Shown here: piece after piece, positions 55,030 to 62,908 of the stretch
Position numbering within the stretch: the first letter of the stretch is position 1
Layout of the letters: each line of letters opens with the position of its first letter
Assembly: GCA_031290985.1 (NCBI GenBank)
Contig: JARLJW010000023.1
Location: 1-64,000, forward strand
Length of the DNA stretch: 64,000 nt
DNA from: Verrucomicrobiia bacterium
GTDB lineage: Bacteria; Verrucomicrobiota; Verrucomicrobiia; Limisphaerales; UBA11358
Direction of reading: 5' to 3'
The notes under the pieces: model-generated
Seen by the model: only the letters and a program-made list of their open reading frames with translations
What the model was told of the DNA's origin: nothing
Database searches by the model: none
Position numbers and translations under genes: made by a program

Positions 55030-55114
55030 CGGCCAATGATAACGGGGAACGGCCAAAGACAAACAGCGAAATTTCCGCCGGCAACGCACCCACTGGCCAG
55101 CCGGTGGCGGCGCG

Positions 55115-55318
55115 TCATTCCTCGAAGCACGAACGCCCGGCCTGGCACGCCTGTTTGTGGACGCGCTGATCATCCACGCCAACGACCGTCTGGGTGCGGT
55201 TGCACCAGAAATGGCAGGGCGTGACGTTTTCCCCATGCTTGTCGGCGAAGGCTTCCTCGGCCGTCGAGCCGGTGAACATTTTTTTGGTGCGGAGATGTCT
55301 GCAGAATGGATGGCTCAT
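55115..55318 (-). CDS. Small Cys-rich protein coupled to molybdoenzyme operon
   Basis: A 67-residue protein (start ATG 55318, overlapping the FAD-subunit stop by 4 bases). It has cysteines in SHPFCRHLRTK, TPCHFWCNRTQTVVGVDD and QACQAGRSCFEE. The regular spacing suggests a metal- or cluster-binding role. Because it is translationally coupled to the PaoB-like gene it may be an assembly factor, but no family name is known to me. Confidence 0.6.
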   Translation of the reverse strand: MSHPFCRHLRTKKMFTGSTAEEAFADKHGENVTPCHFWCNRTQTVVGVDDQRVHKQACQAGRSCFEE

Positions 55319-56283
55319 GCGTCTCCTTTCAATTTCAACAGCGTCCGCCGGATGATGGCGTGCGCCATGGGCACCTTGTAGGCGTTATGTTCCAGCGGTT
55401 TGGCGTCCTTCAAGATCAGGTCCGCCGCCTGCGTGGCGGTGGCATCATCCAACACCTTGCCGTCCAGAAAACTGTTTGCCGCCTCGACCTGGTGCGGCAC
55501 CGGCGAGATGCTGCCGAGGGCGACGCGCGGGGATTTTAATTTTCCGTCCACGACCGCCGCCGCCGCCGCGCAACTGACCAGCGCCCAGTCGAACGCATGC
55601 TTGTCGCTCACCTGCAGGTACGCGCTGCGGGTGCGCGTCGTGGGGATCTCCACGCGCAAAATCAGGTCGCCTTTGTCCAGCGAGTTGTGCGCCAGCGGAT
55701 TTTCCCATGCGCCATGGTAAAGTTCCGCCATGCTCATCCGCGTTTCCTGGCCATCGCGCAGCACGATGGCCGTCGCGTCGAGCGCCGCAAACGTCGTCGC
55801 TAGGCTGGACACCACCGGGCTGATGCACGAGTTGCCGGTAAACAGGCTGTGATAGCGGTTCTCGCCGTCGCGCGCGTAACACAGGTCGCCATGCTTCTTC
55901 AGGCACTGGGTGTCCCGGTGGCGGAAATACCAGCAGCGCGAATGTTGCGCCAGGTTCCCGCCGACCGTGGCGACGTTGCGGATCTGTTGCGAGGCGATCT
56001 CCGCCGCCGCGTCATGCAAGCCGGGGAAAACTTTTTTGATCTCCGCATGGTCCTCGATCTCGGCGACGGTGACCAGGGAACCGATCGTCCAAAATGTTTT
56101 GCCGTGCTCGACCTTGTTCAGGCCGGGGAGCGACTTGATGTTCACCAGCAGGTCGGCACCCACCAGATATTCCTTCAAGAGGCCGAAGAGGTCGTTGCCG
56201 CCGGCGAGGTACAGGCCGTTGCCGGCAACCAGTTCGCGGGCGCTGTCGGTCGAGTGCGCGGTGGCGTATTGAAAAGCTTTCAT
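55315..56283 (-). CDS. FAD and [4Fe-4S] subunit of aldehyde oxidoreductase, PaoB-like
   Basis: A 322-residue FAD-binding subunit of the xanthine oxidase family. FAD motifs are LYLAGGNDLFGLLKEYL and ATVGGNLAQHSRC. Four cysteines in the segment SRCWYFRHRDTQCLKKHG, DLCYARDGENRYH and GNSCISPVVS match the [4Fe-4S] ligands of E. coli PaoB (YagS) and of HCR-type beta subunits. Electrons would pass from the Mo site through 2Fe-2S and 4Fe-4S centres to FAD. It overlaps the Mo-subunit gene by 4 bases. Confidence 0.88.
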   Translation of the reverse strand: MKAFQYATAHSTDSARELVAGNGLYLAGGNDLFGLLKEYLVGADLLVNIKSLPGLNKVEHGKTFWTIGSLVTVAEIEDHAEIKKVFPGLHDAAAEIASQQIRNVATVGGNLAQHSRCWYFRHRDTQCLKKHGDLCYARDGENRYHSLFTGNSCISPVVSSLATTFAALDATAIVLRDGQETRMSMAELYHGAWENPLAHNSLDKGDLILRVEIPTTRTRSAYLQVSDKHAFDWALVSCAAAAAVVDGKLKSPRVALGSISPVPHQVEAANSFLDGKVLDDATATQAADLILKDAKPLEHNAYKVPMAHAIIRRTLLKLKGDA

Positions 56284-58373
56284 GCGTGGACAGGGGGCGG
56301 AACTTTGCCAAGGGCGGCGAGGATCTTGGCGGGGGTTATCGGCAGGCTGGACACCCGGACGCCGATGGCGTTAAAGACGGCATTCGCGATGGCACCCGCC
56401 GTGGCCACCGTCGCCGGTTCGCCGATGCCGATCACGCCGCGTTCGGGCATGTTGATCAGGACGATCTCGATGTCCGGCACGTCGGCGATGCCCGGCAACT
56501 TGTAAGTTTCAAAATTGGGGTTCAGCACCACGCCCGACAGGTCATCCATCACGCGCTCCTCATACAGCGCATAGCCCATGCCCGAAATGATGCCGCCGTT
56601 GATCTGGCTCTCCAGCGTGATCTGGTTGATGATGAGGCCGCAGTCATGGACGCCGAGGATTTTTTTCACCGTGACCAGGCCGGTTTCCGTGTCCACTTCC
56701 ACCTCGGCAAACTGCACGCCGCAGGCATGATCCGTGGAAAGCCCCGGCTGCCATTTGCCGTGGACCACCAGCGGGCTCACGCCCAGCTTTTTACAGGCGG
56801 CAAACCAGTTTTCCCCGCGCACATCCGCCATGCCCGACTGCGTCTGCAACTGCTCCAGCGCCTTTGTGCAAATGTCAAAAACGGTGGGGGAAACCGACGG
56901 GCAGGTGGTGCTGCCGCCGCTGCCGGGACCGTAAGGAAAGTTTGTGTCGCCGACCCGCACCGTGATCTGCTCCGGCTTGAGGCCCAGCATTTCCGCCGCA
57001 ACCACCGCGATGACCGTCTTCGTGCCGGTGCCCAGGTCCTGCACGCCCAGGCGAAATTCAATGCTGCCATCCGGATTGATCGTTGCATCGCCCTGCGTAT
57101 TGCGGTCGCCCCGGCTGCCGCCCCAGGCCGCGCCGGCGCAGCCGATGCCGGTCTTCACCACGCCGGGCGAACTGCCGGGCTTTTGATATTTTTGTTTCCA
57201 GCCAAATTTTTCCGCGCCCAGCTTGTATTCGCGCTGGCGGATCTCGCTGGGGTCGTTTTTCAGGCGCAGCTCCAGCGGATCCATGGCCAGCTTCGCGGCC
57301 AGATCGTCCATGGCGCTTTCCATGCCGTAAGAAGCGGGCGGATGTCCGGGGGCGCGGAAGGCGCGCGCCGAGCCGGCGTTGATCGCCACCGCCGACTGTT
57401 TCACGCGGGTGTTCGGCACCTTGTAAATGTAAGGCATGGGGATGTCCGCGCCGCCACCGCCGCCGCCGGCATCCGCGCCGCCGCCGATGCCCGCCGTGCC
57501 GTAATTTTCCGCGTCAAACGCCTGCAACAGGCCGTCCGCGCTCGCGCCAATCTTAATTTTCTGAAAACTCGAAGGCCGGTTGCCCACCGCCAGCGCCTCA
57601 TCAAAGCGCGTGAGCATCAGGCGCACCGGCGCACCGGCCGCCTTGGAAAGTTTCGCCGCCAGCACCCCTTCCACGCCGGGACCAAATTTCGCGCCAAAAC
57701 CGCCGCCCATGAAATCGGTGATCACCCGGACCTTGCTGTGATCCAGTTGCAGCGCGCCGGCCAGGCCGTCGCGCACGCTGGTGATGCCCTGGGTCGAAGC
57801 CCACGCCGTCACGCCTTCATCCGTCCAGGAAACCGTGTTGCCATGCGTCTCCATGGGATTATGGACCTGCACCGCCGTCGTATAAAACCCTTCGATGACC
57901 GCCGCACAGCCGGGGAACGCCGTGTCCACGTTGCCGTTTTCATGGACATGCGGCGTGGGTGCGTTCGGTGCATTGTCCCAGACCCGGGGAGAATCGGCCT
58001 TCAGCGCCTCGGTTTCGTTCACCACGAATTCATGGCGCACTTCGGCCTTCACCTCGATGGCGCGCAACGCGTCCAGACACGCCTGCTTGGACGTGCCCGC
58101 CACGGCGGCGATTTCCTCGCCATAATAACGGACGTTAAATTCGGCTTCGCGCGCCACCACGACGGCCTTGATGCCGGGGATTGCCCGCGCCTTGTCCAGA
58201 TTGACCGCGGTGACCTTGGCGGACGGCCATTTCGAACGGAGAATCATCCCGTACAGCCAGCCTTTTTCCTGGATGTCCGAGGAATAACGCGCGCTGCCGG
58301 TCAGCTTGGCCGGGGCATCGACGCGCGCCGTTGAGTGGCTGATGTATTTGGGTTCTGCGGGCCAGCTAGACAT
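56280..58373 (-). CDS. Molybdopterin-binding catalytic subunit, PaoC-like
   Basis: A 697-residue Mo subunit of the xanthine oxidase family. The N-terminal a/b hammerhead domain starts ARVDAPAKLTGSARYSSDI; Mo-cofactor-binding blocks include FMGGGFGAKFGPGVEG, NAGSARAFRAPGHPPASYGM and QDLGTGTKTVIAVVAAEMLG. The catalytic glutamate is in GIGEPATVATAGAIANAV. It oxidises an aldehyde or N-heterocycle with water as oxygen donor. Gene order with 2Fe-2S and FAD/4Fe-4S subunits, plus a MocA-like gene, indicates an MCD-containing, PaoABC-like enzyme. The substrate is not predictable. Confidence 0.88.
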   Translation of the reverse strand: MSSWPAEPKYISHSTARVDAPAKLTGSARYSSDIQEKGWLYGMILRSKWPSAKVTAVNLDKARAIPGIKAVVVAREAEFNVRYYGEEIAAVAGTSKQACLDALRAIEVKAEVRHEFVVNETEALKADSPRVWDNAPNAPTPHVHENGNVDTAFPGCAAVIEGFYTTAVQVHNPMETHGNTVSWTDEGVTAWASTQGITSVRDGLAGALQLDHSKVRVITDFMGGGFGAKFGPGVEGVLAAKLSKAAGAPVRLMLTRFDEALAVGNRPSSFQKIKIGASADGLLQAFDAENYGTAGIGGGADAGGGGGGADIPMPYIYKVPNTRVKQSAVAINAGSARAFRAPGHPPASYGMESAMDDLAAKLAMDPLELRLKNDPSEIRQREYKLGAEKFGWKQKYQKPGSSPGVVKTGIGCAGAAWGGSRGDRNTQGDATINPDGSIEFRLGVQDLGTGTKTVIAVVAAEMLGLKPEQITVRVGDTNFPYGPGSGGSTTCPSVSPTVFDICTKALEQLQTQSGMADVRGENWFAACKKLGVSPLVVHGKWQPGLSTDHACGVQFAEVEVDTETGLVTVKKILGVHDCGLIINQITLESQINGGIISGMGYALYEERVMDDLSGVVLNPNFETYKLPGIADVPDIEIVLINMPERGVIGIGEPATVATAGAIANAVFNAIGVRVSSLPITPAKILAALGKVPPPVHA

Positions 58374-59016
58374 AATTAACGACCTCCGTTTTGCTTGCCG
58401 TGGCGACCCCGGCCGCCGACAGCGCCGCTTGCAATATCCTCGGGTGGGTGCCGCAGCGGCAGATGTTCCCGGCGCAGGCGTGCTTCACGTCATCCGCCGT
58501 CGGCTTCGGATTTTTCCGCAGCAACGCCGTGACGCTCATCAAGAAACCGGGCGTGCAATAGCCGCACATCAGCGCGTCCTTTTGCAAAAACGCCTGCTGC
58601 ACCTTGGTAAGATTACCTTTCTTGGCCAGGCCCTCGACGGTGGTGATCTCGTAGCCTTGGGCCTCGATGGCCAGCTTCTGGCAGGCATAAACCGGGGTGT
58701 CGCCCAGCAGGACGGTGCAGGCGCCGCAGGTTGCGCGGTCGCAACCCTCCTTGGCCCCTGTGAGGCTGGAATAATTCCGCAGCGCATCCAGCAGCGTCAC
58801 ACGGGGTTCCAGCGTGAGCTTCAGCTTCTCGCCATTGACCTTGAGGGTGACGGGCACGGCGCCCGGGCCGATGACCGATTCGGCGTTGGCCTTTTCCAGC
58901 TCCGCCGCGACGGACCGCACCTGCGCCGTGGCCGCCGTGGCGGCGACCGTGCCGAGGCTTTTGAAGAACGTGCGCCGCGAGTGCGCCCCAAAATTTTCCG
59001 GCTCAGGATTGTTCAT
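58366..59016 (-). CDS. Tat-exported [2Fe-2S] subunit, PaoA-like
   Basis: A 216-residue iron-sulfur subunit. The N-terminus SRRTFFKSLGTVAATAATAQ is a twin-arginine signal, placing the complex in the periplasm as for E. coli PaoA (YagT). The plant-ferredoxin cluster is EGCDRATCGACTVLLGD with a later ACQKL Cys, and the second cluster is MCGYCTPGFLM and CAGNICRCGTHPRIL. It overlaps the Mo subunit by 8 bases. The operon order is A, C, B, unlike paoABC. Confidence 0.9.
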   Translation of the reverse strand: MNNPEPENFGAHSRRTFFKSLGTVAATAATAQVRSVAAELEKANAESVIGPGAVPVTLKVNGEKLKLTLEPRVTLLDALRNYSSLTGAKEGCDRATCGACTVLLGDTPVYACQKLAIEAQGYEITTVEGLAKKGNLTKVQQAFLQKDALMCGYCTPGFLMSVTALLRKNPKPTADDVKHACAGNICRCGTHPRILQAALSAAGVATASKTEVVNYV

Positions 59017-59028
59017 GCGACTTTCAAA

Positions 59029-59646
59029 TCAAATCTTGGCTAGCAGCCGTTTGTAATCTTCCGGGGTATCCAAGTCAAGCGTCAGACTGGGATCATTTAT
59101 GACACATTGGACGTTCGGGCACTCCGCAAGGTTCAAAAAATCTTTCAACGTGGCCGCCTGGGTACTTTTCAAAAGGTCGAAGGCTGGTCGCGGCAAGATT
59201 ACCGGGTGCGCCTTGCGCCCGCCAGATGTGGGTTGGCAAATTGCGTTCCGATTTTGCATCGAAAATGCCAGCAGCGCCTGCAAGGTCCCGCCCGTCAAAT
59301 GCGGCTGGTCGCCCAAAACGATGGCCCAGTTCGAGATTTCCCCGCGCCAGCCACCCCAACCCGCCGCGCAAATGATGGAACTGAACATCCCGCGCTCCGG
59401 CTGCGGATTGATAATCTGGTCCGCCGCCGGAAAGCCCAGCCGGTCCAGTTCCGCGACCAAGGCCACATCTTCCGGCCGCCGCACCACGGCAATCTGGCCC
59501 GCGCCCAGCTCACGCCATTGCGCCAGCAACCGGCCAATGACCGTCGTACCAGCCCACGGCAGCAACAGCTTGGGCCGCCCCATGCGCGACGACGCCCCCG
59601 CGCCCAAGATGACGACGCCCAGATGTCGATGTCCGTTTGGCTGCAT
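59029..59646 (-). CDS. MocA-like molybdenum cofactor nucleotidyltransferase
   Basis: A 205-residue protein beginning at ATG 59646. The signature VVILGAGASSRMGRPKLLLP is that of the MobA/MocA/GlmU-type nucleotidyltransferases; VLGDQPHLTGGTL is the second motif. In this context the product is most probably molybdopterin cytidylyltransferase, making the MCD cofactor for the oxidoreductase encoded immediately downstream (12-base gap). The chaperone XdhC/PaoD is not in the window. Confidence 0.82.
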   Translation of the reverse strand: MQPNGHRHLGVVILGAGASSRMGRPKLLLPWAGTTVIGRLLAQWRELGAGQIAVVRRPEDVALVAELDRLGFPAADQIINPQPERGMFSSIICAAGWGGWRGEISNWAIVLGDQPHLTGGTLQALLAFSMQNRNAICQPTSGGRKAHPVILPRPAFDLLKSTQAATLKDFLNLAECPNVQCVINDPSLTLDLDTPEDYKRLLAKI

Positions 59647-60111
59647 GACTGAGCTTGTGACGTAAACCGGCAGGCCGGTCAAGACGGGAATGGAAATCAC
59701 CCCTGCAAACACGCGCCTGCTTTCAATTGTGCGAGCACCGTGGTGAAAGGTTCCCCGCTGTTTTCAATGGCAGGGCGAAGGGGCCAAAGGATTGGCTTGC
59801 CCAACGTTCCTGCCCCAGCCCAAATAGTGGATCGGCTGAGATAAATTAGAGGAGAAAACAGCACCTACCGCATTGTTGCCGCGCAATGCGGTAGATGATT
59901 TTAAATCTTCCACCCGTTTTGTCCAGCCAAAGAGCGACGTCATTCGGAAGCATGCTTCGGAGCGCAGGCAGCCAGTGCAGCCACACATCACGCAAAACGT
60001 TCGATGAACAACATCATTCCCACCACCGAAAACGGCGAAGAACCTGGTGAAAGCTTTCGGATCGTTTAAAACATGCAGGTTAACGAATGGCCCCAGGCCG
60101 CTTTGCGGCTT
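59647..60111. other. Intergenic region with a strong hairpin
   Basis: No gene is recognised. An 11-bp perfect stem, CTACCGCATTG / CAATGCGGTAG, with an 8-base loop occupies 59865-59894. A 75-codon frame on the minus strand crosses it (59764-59991) and reads through as repeat-like protein; it has no recognisable family. It separates the oxidoreductase operon from opgH. Confidence 0.5.
59865..59894. repeat. 11-bp inverted repeat
   Basis: CTACCGCATTG-TTGCCGCG-CAATGCGGTAG, perfect arms, GC-rich. It lacks a T-run, and the surrounding 59764-59991 DNA looks like a dispersed intergenic repeat. Confidence 0.6.
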
Positions 60112-62271
60112 TCAATTCTCCCTTTTGCTGAACTCGCGGATCATCGCCTTCCACCAGGGGGCGAGCTTTTCCTCGGGGCGCACCCAGGCTTGTTGATGCA
60201 GCCAGACCATGACGCGCTGGTCGGCCATCACGGCCATGCGTTCAGACGCCTTCAATTTATCCGGCCCGGCGGCGAGCAGTTTTTCACCCAGCTCACGCAC
60301 GGCCTCGGTGCCCGCGCCGATGCGCGTGAGATGCCCGGCATAGACGGGGTTCAGCTCTTTTTCGCGCAGCAACATCACATGGATGGCGTTGACATACGGA
60401 TCCAGCACGGCATTCGCCAGTCCCGCATGTGGAAGGCAACGCTTTGATTCTGTCTCGTCCCCCGTGAGTTCATGGATCTTCATCCGGGAGCGGAGCGAGA
60501 CCAACTCCATCGGTGGCCTGGTTTCTTCCGGCGTCAGAAACAGGCCCATGCTTTTTGCCCGGGTGCCCAGGACGCGGCGGCTGGTCAGCACGCTGAGCGG
60601 GATGGAGAAAACCATGCCCGCGAGCACGGGAGTGAACCACCAAAACAGCCCCGGATCCAGTTGCCACGTGAACCAGCCCCAGAGGAGGCCGATGAGCGTA
60701 TGGCCCCAGTGCCGTTGGGCGGCGTACAACCAGTCCGTGCCGTCGGCCGTGCGCCGTTGCGTGGTCCAGCCCACGCTGACGCCCGCGATGTTCGTCAGCA
60801 CAAAACGCGTGTGCCACAGCATGAGCAGGGGCGCGTGCAGCGTCGAAAAAATGGTTTCGCCGATGACCCCGCCGGTGGCGTTAAGCAGGCCGCCAAATTG
60901 TTTGCGGCGCGGCCAGTCGAGCGAGAGATCAATGAGCGAGAGAAATTTTGGCAGCATGATGACCACCATGCAGATGATGAAGATCAGGAGGGCGTGTTCG
61001 GTCGGGCTCAAGCCGGCGAGATAAGGGTTGAACGCCTTCACCGGGATGTCGGACAGCCCGGTGTATTTCTGCACGCAATAAATCCAGTCGAACGTGATGA
61101 GGAACGCGAGCCACAGCGGGCTGGCCACATAGCCAAAAATGCCGAAAAACAGGTGCAGCCGGCTCACGCCGCGCAGGCCCTTGCCGAAGATGACCAGGCC
61201 GTGCTGCAGGTTGCCCTGGCACCAGCGGCGTTCGCGCTGGGCGTTCTCAATGAGCGCCTGCGGGGCCTCCTCGTAGCTGCCCGGCAGATCATAGGCCAGC
61301 CAGACCTGCCAGTTTTCCCGCAGCATGAGCGCGGCCTCCACGAAATCGTGCGAGAGGATCTGCCCGCCGAACGGCTTGCGGCCCGGCAGTTGCGGCAGGT
61401 CGCAGAACTGCATGAACGGCTCCGTGCGGATGATGGCGTTGTGGCCCCAGTAATTGCCGAAGTCCAGCGCCCAGTAATTCAATCCCGAGATGAACACCGG
61501 TGCATACAGGCGGTTGGCAAACTGCTGGATGCGTCCGAACAGCGACTCGGCGTTCACCAAAGAGGGCACGGTCTGGATGAGGCCGGTGGTGGGATTCACC
61601 TCCATCAGCTTGACCAGGTCCACCAGCGTCTCGCCGCTCATCACGCTGTCGGCGTCGCAGCAGACGAAGTAGCGGTAGCGCTTGCCCCAGGTGTTGAGGA
61701 AATCGCGCACGTTGCCGCTTTTGCGCTCCTCATTGAAGAGGCGGCGGCGGTAATAGATTTTGCCGAGCGCGTCGAGGTCGCGCACCAGCTCGCACCAGTT
61801 GGCCTCCTCCTCGACCCAGCGGTCGGGGTTGGTCGAGTCGCTCAGGATGAAGAAGTCGAACTTGCCGATCTGCCCGGTTCGCTCGATGGATTCATAAGTG
61901 GCGCGCAACCCCTCGAGCACGCGGACGGAATCCTCGTTGTAGATGGGAAAGATGATGGCGGTGCTGATGCCTTCGATGCTCTGGTCCTGGTAGGGTTTCA
62001 GCCCGGTGATGCGGCGGCGGGTGCCAAAAATGCGGATGAAAAAACCGTACACGCCGTGCATGCAGCCGACGGCCGTGAGCAAAAACAGGATGATGAACAG
62101 CCCCAGCAGCACCGTGCGGGAGGCGCTCCAACCGCTGCGCCAGAGCAGGTCGGCGAACAGCAGCGAGACGAACCCGGTCAGGACGAGCGCCGACGTGAAA
62201 AATAAAAACAGCCGCCAGCCGCGCCGGAGACGCGGAAGCGGGACGGACTCGATGGTCGGTGCGTCAGCCAT
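60112..62271 (-). CDS. opgH: Glucans biosynthesis glucosyltransferase OpgH/MdoH
   Basis: A 719-residue inner-membrane GT2 enzyme that polymerises beta-glucans from UDP-glucose into the periplasm. I start it at ATG 62271. Two N-terminal helices (LFLFFTSALVLTGFVSLLFA; VLLGLFIILFLLTAVGCMHG) precede the catalytic domain with AIIFPIYNEDSVRVLEGL, YFVCCDADSVMSGETLV (DxD) and the QRERRWCQGNLQHGL motif (Q/RxxRW), followed by further helices. It overlaps the upstream gene by 8 bases. The roughly 140-residue cytosolic N-terminus of the E. coli protein is absent. Confidence 0.93.
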   Translation of the reverse strand: MADAPTIESVPLPRLRRGWRLFLFFTSALVLTGFVSLLFADLLWRSGWSASRTVLLGLFIILFLLTAVGCMHGVYGFFIRIFGTRRRITGLKPYQDQSIEGISTAIIFPIYNEDSVRVLEGLRATYESIERTGQIGKFDFFILSDSTNPDRWVEEEANWCELVRDLDALGKIYYRRRLFNEERKSGNVRDFLNTWGKRYRYFVCCDADSVMSGETLVDLVKLMEVNPTTGLIQTVPSLVNAESLFGRIQQFANRLYAPVFISGLNYWALDFGNYWGHNAIIRTEPFMQFCDLPQLPGRKPFGGQILSHDFVEAALMLRENWQVWLAYDLPGSYEEAPQALIENAQRERRWCQGNLQHGLVIFGKGLRGVSRLHLFFGIFGYVASPLWLAFLITFDWIYCVQKYTGLSDIPVKAFNPYLAGLSPTEHALLIFIICMVVIMLPKFLSLIDLSLDWPRRKQFGGLLNATGGVIGETIFSTLHAPLLMLWHTRFVLTNIAGVSVGWTTQRRTADGTDWLYAAQRHWGHTLIGLLWGWFTWQLDPGLFWWFTPVLAGMVFSIPLSVLTSRRVLGTRAKSMGLFLTPEETRPPMELVSLRSRMKIHELTGDETESKRCLPHAGLANAVLDPYVNAIHVMLLREKELNPVYAGHLTRIGAGTEAVRELGEKLLAAGPDKLKASERMAVMADQRVMVWLHQQAWVRPEEKLAPWWKAMIREFSKREN

Positions 62272-62908
62272 TTTGCTTGAACCAGTCGAGGATCCCCTTG
62301 AACTGGTCCTGCACCGTTTCAAAGCCGCCGTGCGTGAACCAGAACAGCGCCACCAGCAGCAGCGCAAAACCCGTCCACACCACGACCATGCGGACGTACG
62401 GCAGCCGGCCGAAATTGGTGAGCGTGCTGATGGGGCCGAGGTCCAGCGGGCGCGGGGTCATCTGGGAGAGCTGGAAATCCGGGCCGGCGCGGAAGAAGCT
62501 TTCCCGCATGGAATCCACGAACTCCTGCGGCCACGGGCCGGGACGGAGAAACTGGTCCTGCCATTTGCCGGGCATGTCCGCCAGCAGCAAGGCCAGCCGG
62601 CCGCGCGTGGAGAGCGTCTGTTCGCTGCCCACGGGCGAGGTCTGCAGCACCTGCGCGAACCAATCCGTCACGATGCGGTCCATCTCCTCGGCGGCGAGCT
62701 CCGTGGCGGAGCGTTTGGGCTCGTTTGGCGCGCGGTGCTGGGCGCGTTCGAGCACGCGCAGCACGAGCTGGCCCAACAGGGGTTTGTTGCGGATGCGGAG
62801 GGCGTGAAAGTAGTTCTCCACCTTCACGTACGCCGCGTTCCACTCTTCCAGCGACCGCCCGGCGATCTCGCCGGACACGTCGGGCAGAATTTTTAAGGCG
62901 GGCTCCAT
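62264..62908 (-). CDS. Membrane-anchored protein between opgG and opgH
   Basis: A 214-residue protein starting at ATG 62908. Most of it is helical and cytosolic (IAGRSLEEWNAAYVKVENYF; NKPLLGQLVLRVLERAQHR), with one C-terminal membrane helix (VVVWTGFALLLVALFWFTHG). It overlaps opgG by 16 bases and opgH by 8, so the three are one translational unit. The E. coli OpgH N-terminus, missing from the OpgH here, is a similar size; this gene might supply that function as a separate subunit. That role is inference. Confidence 0.7.
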   Translation of the reverse strand: MEPALKILPDVSGEIAGRSLEEWNAAYVKVENYFHALRIRNKPLLGQLVLRVLERAQHRAPNEPKRSATELAAEEMDRIVTDWFAQVLQTSPVGSEQTLSTRGRLALLLADMPGKWQDQFLRPGPWPQEFVDSMRESFFRAGPDFQLSQMTPRPLDLGPISTLTNFGRLPYVRMVVVWTGFALLLVALFWFTHGGFETVQDQFKGILDWFKQNG

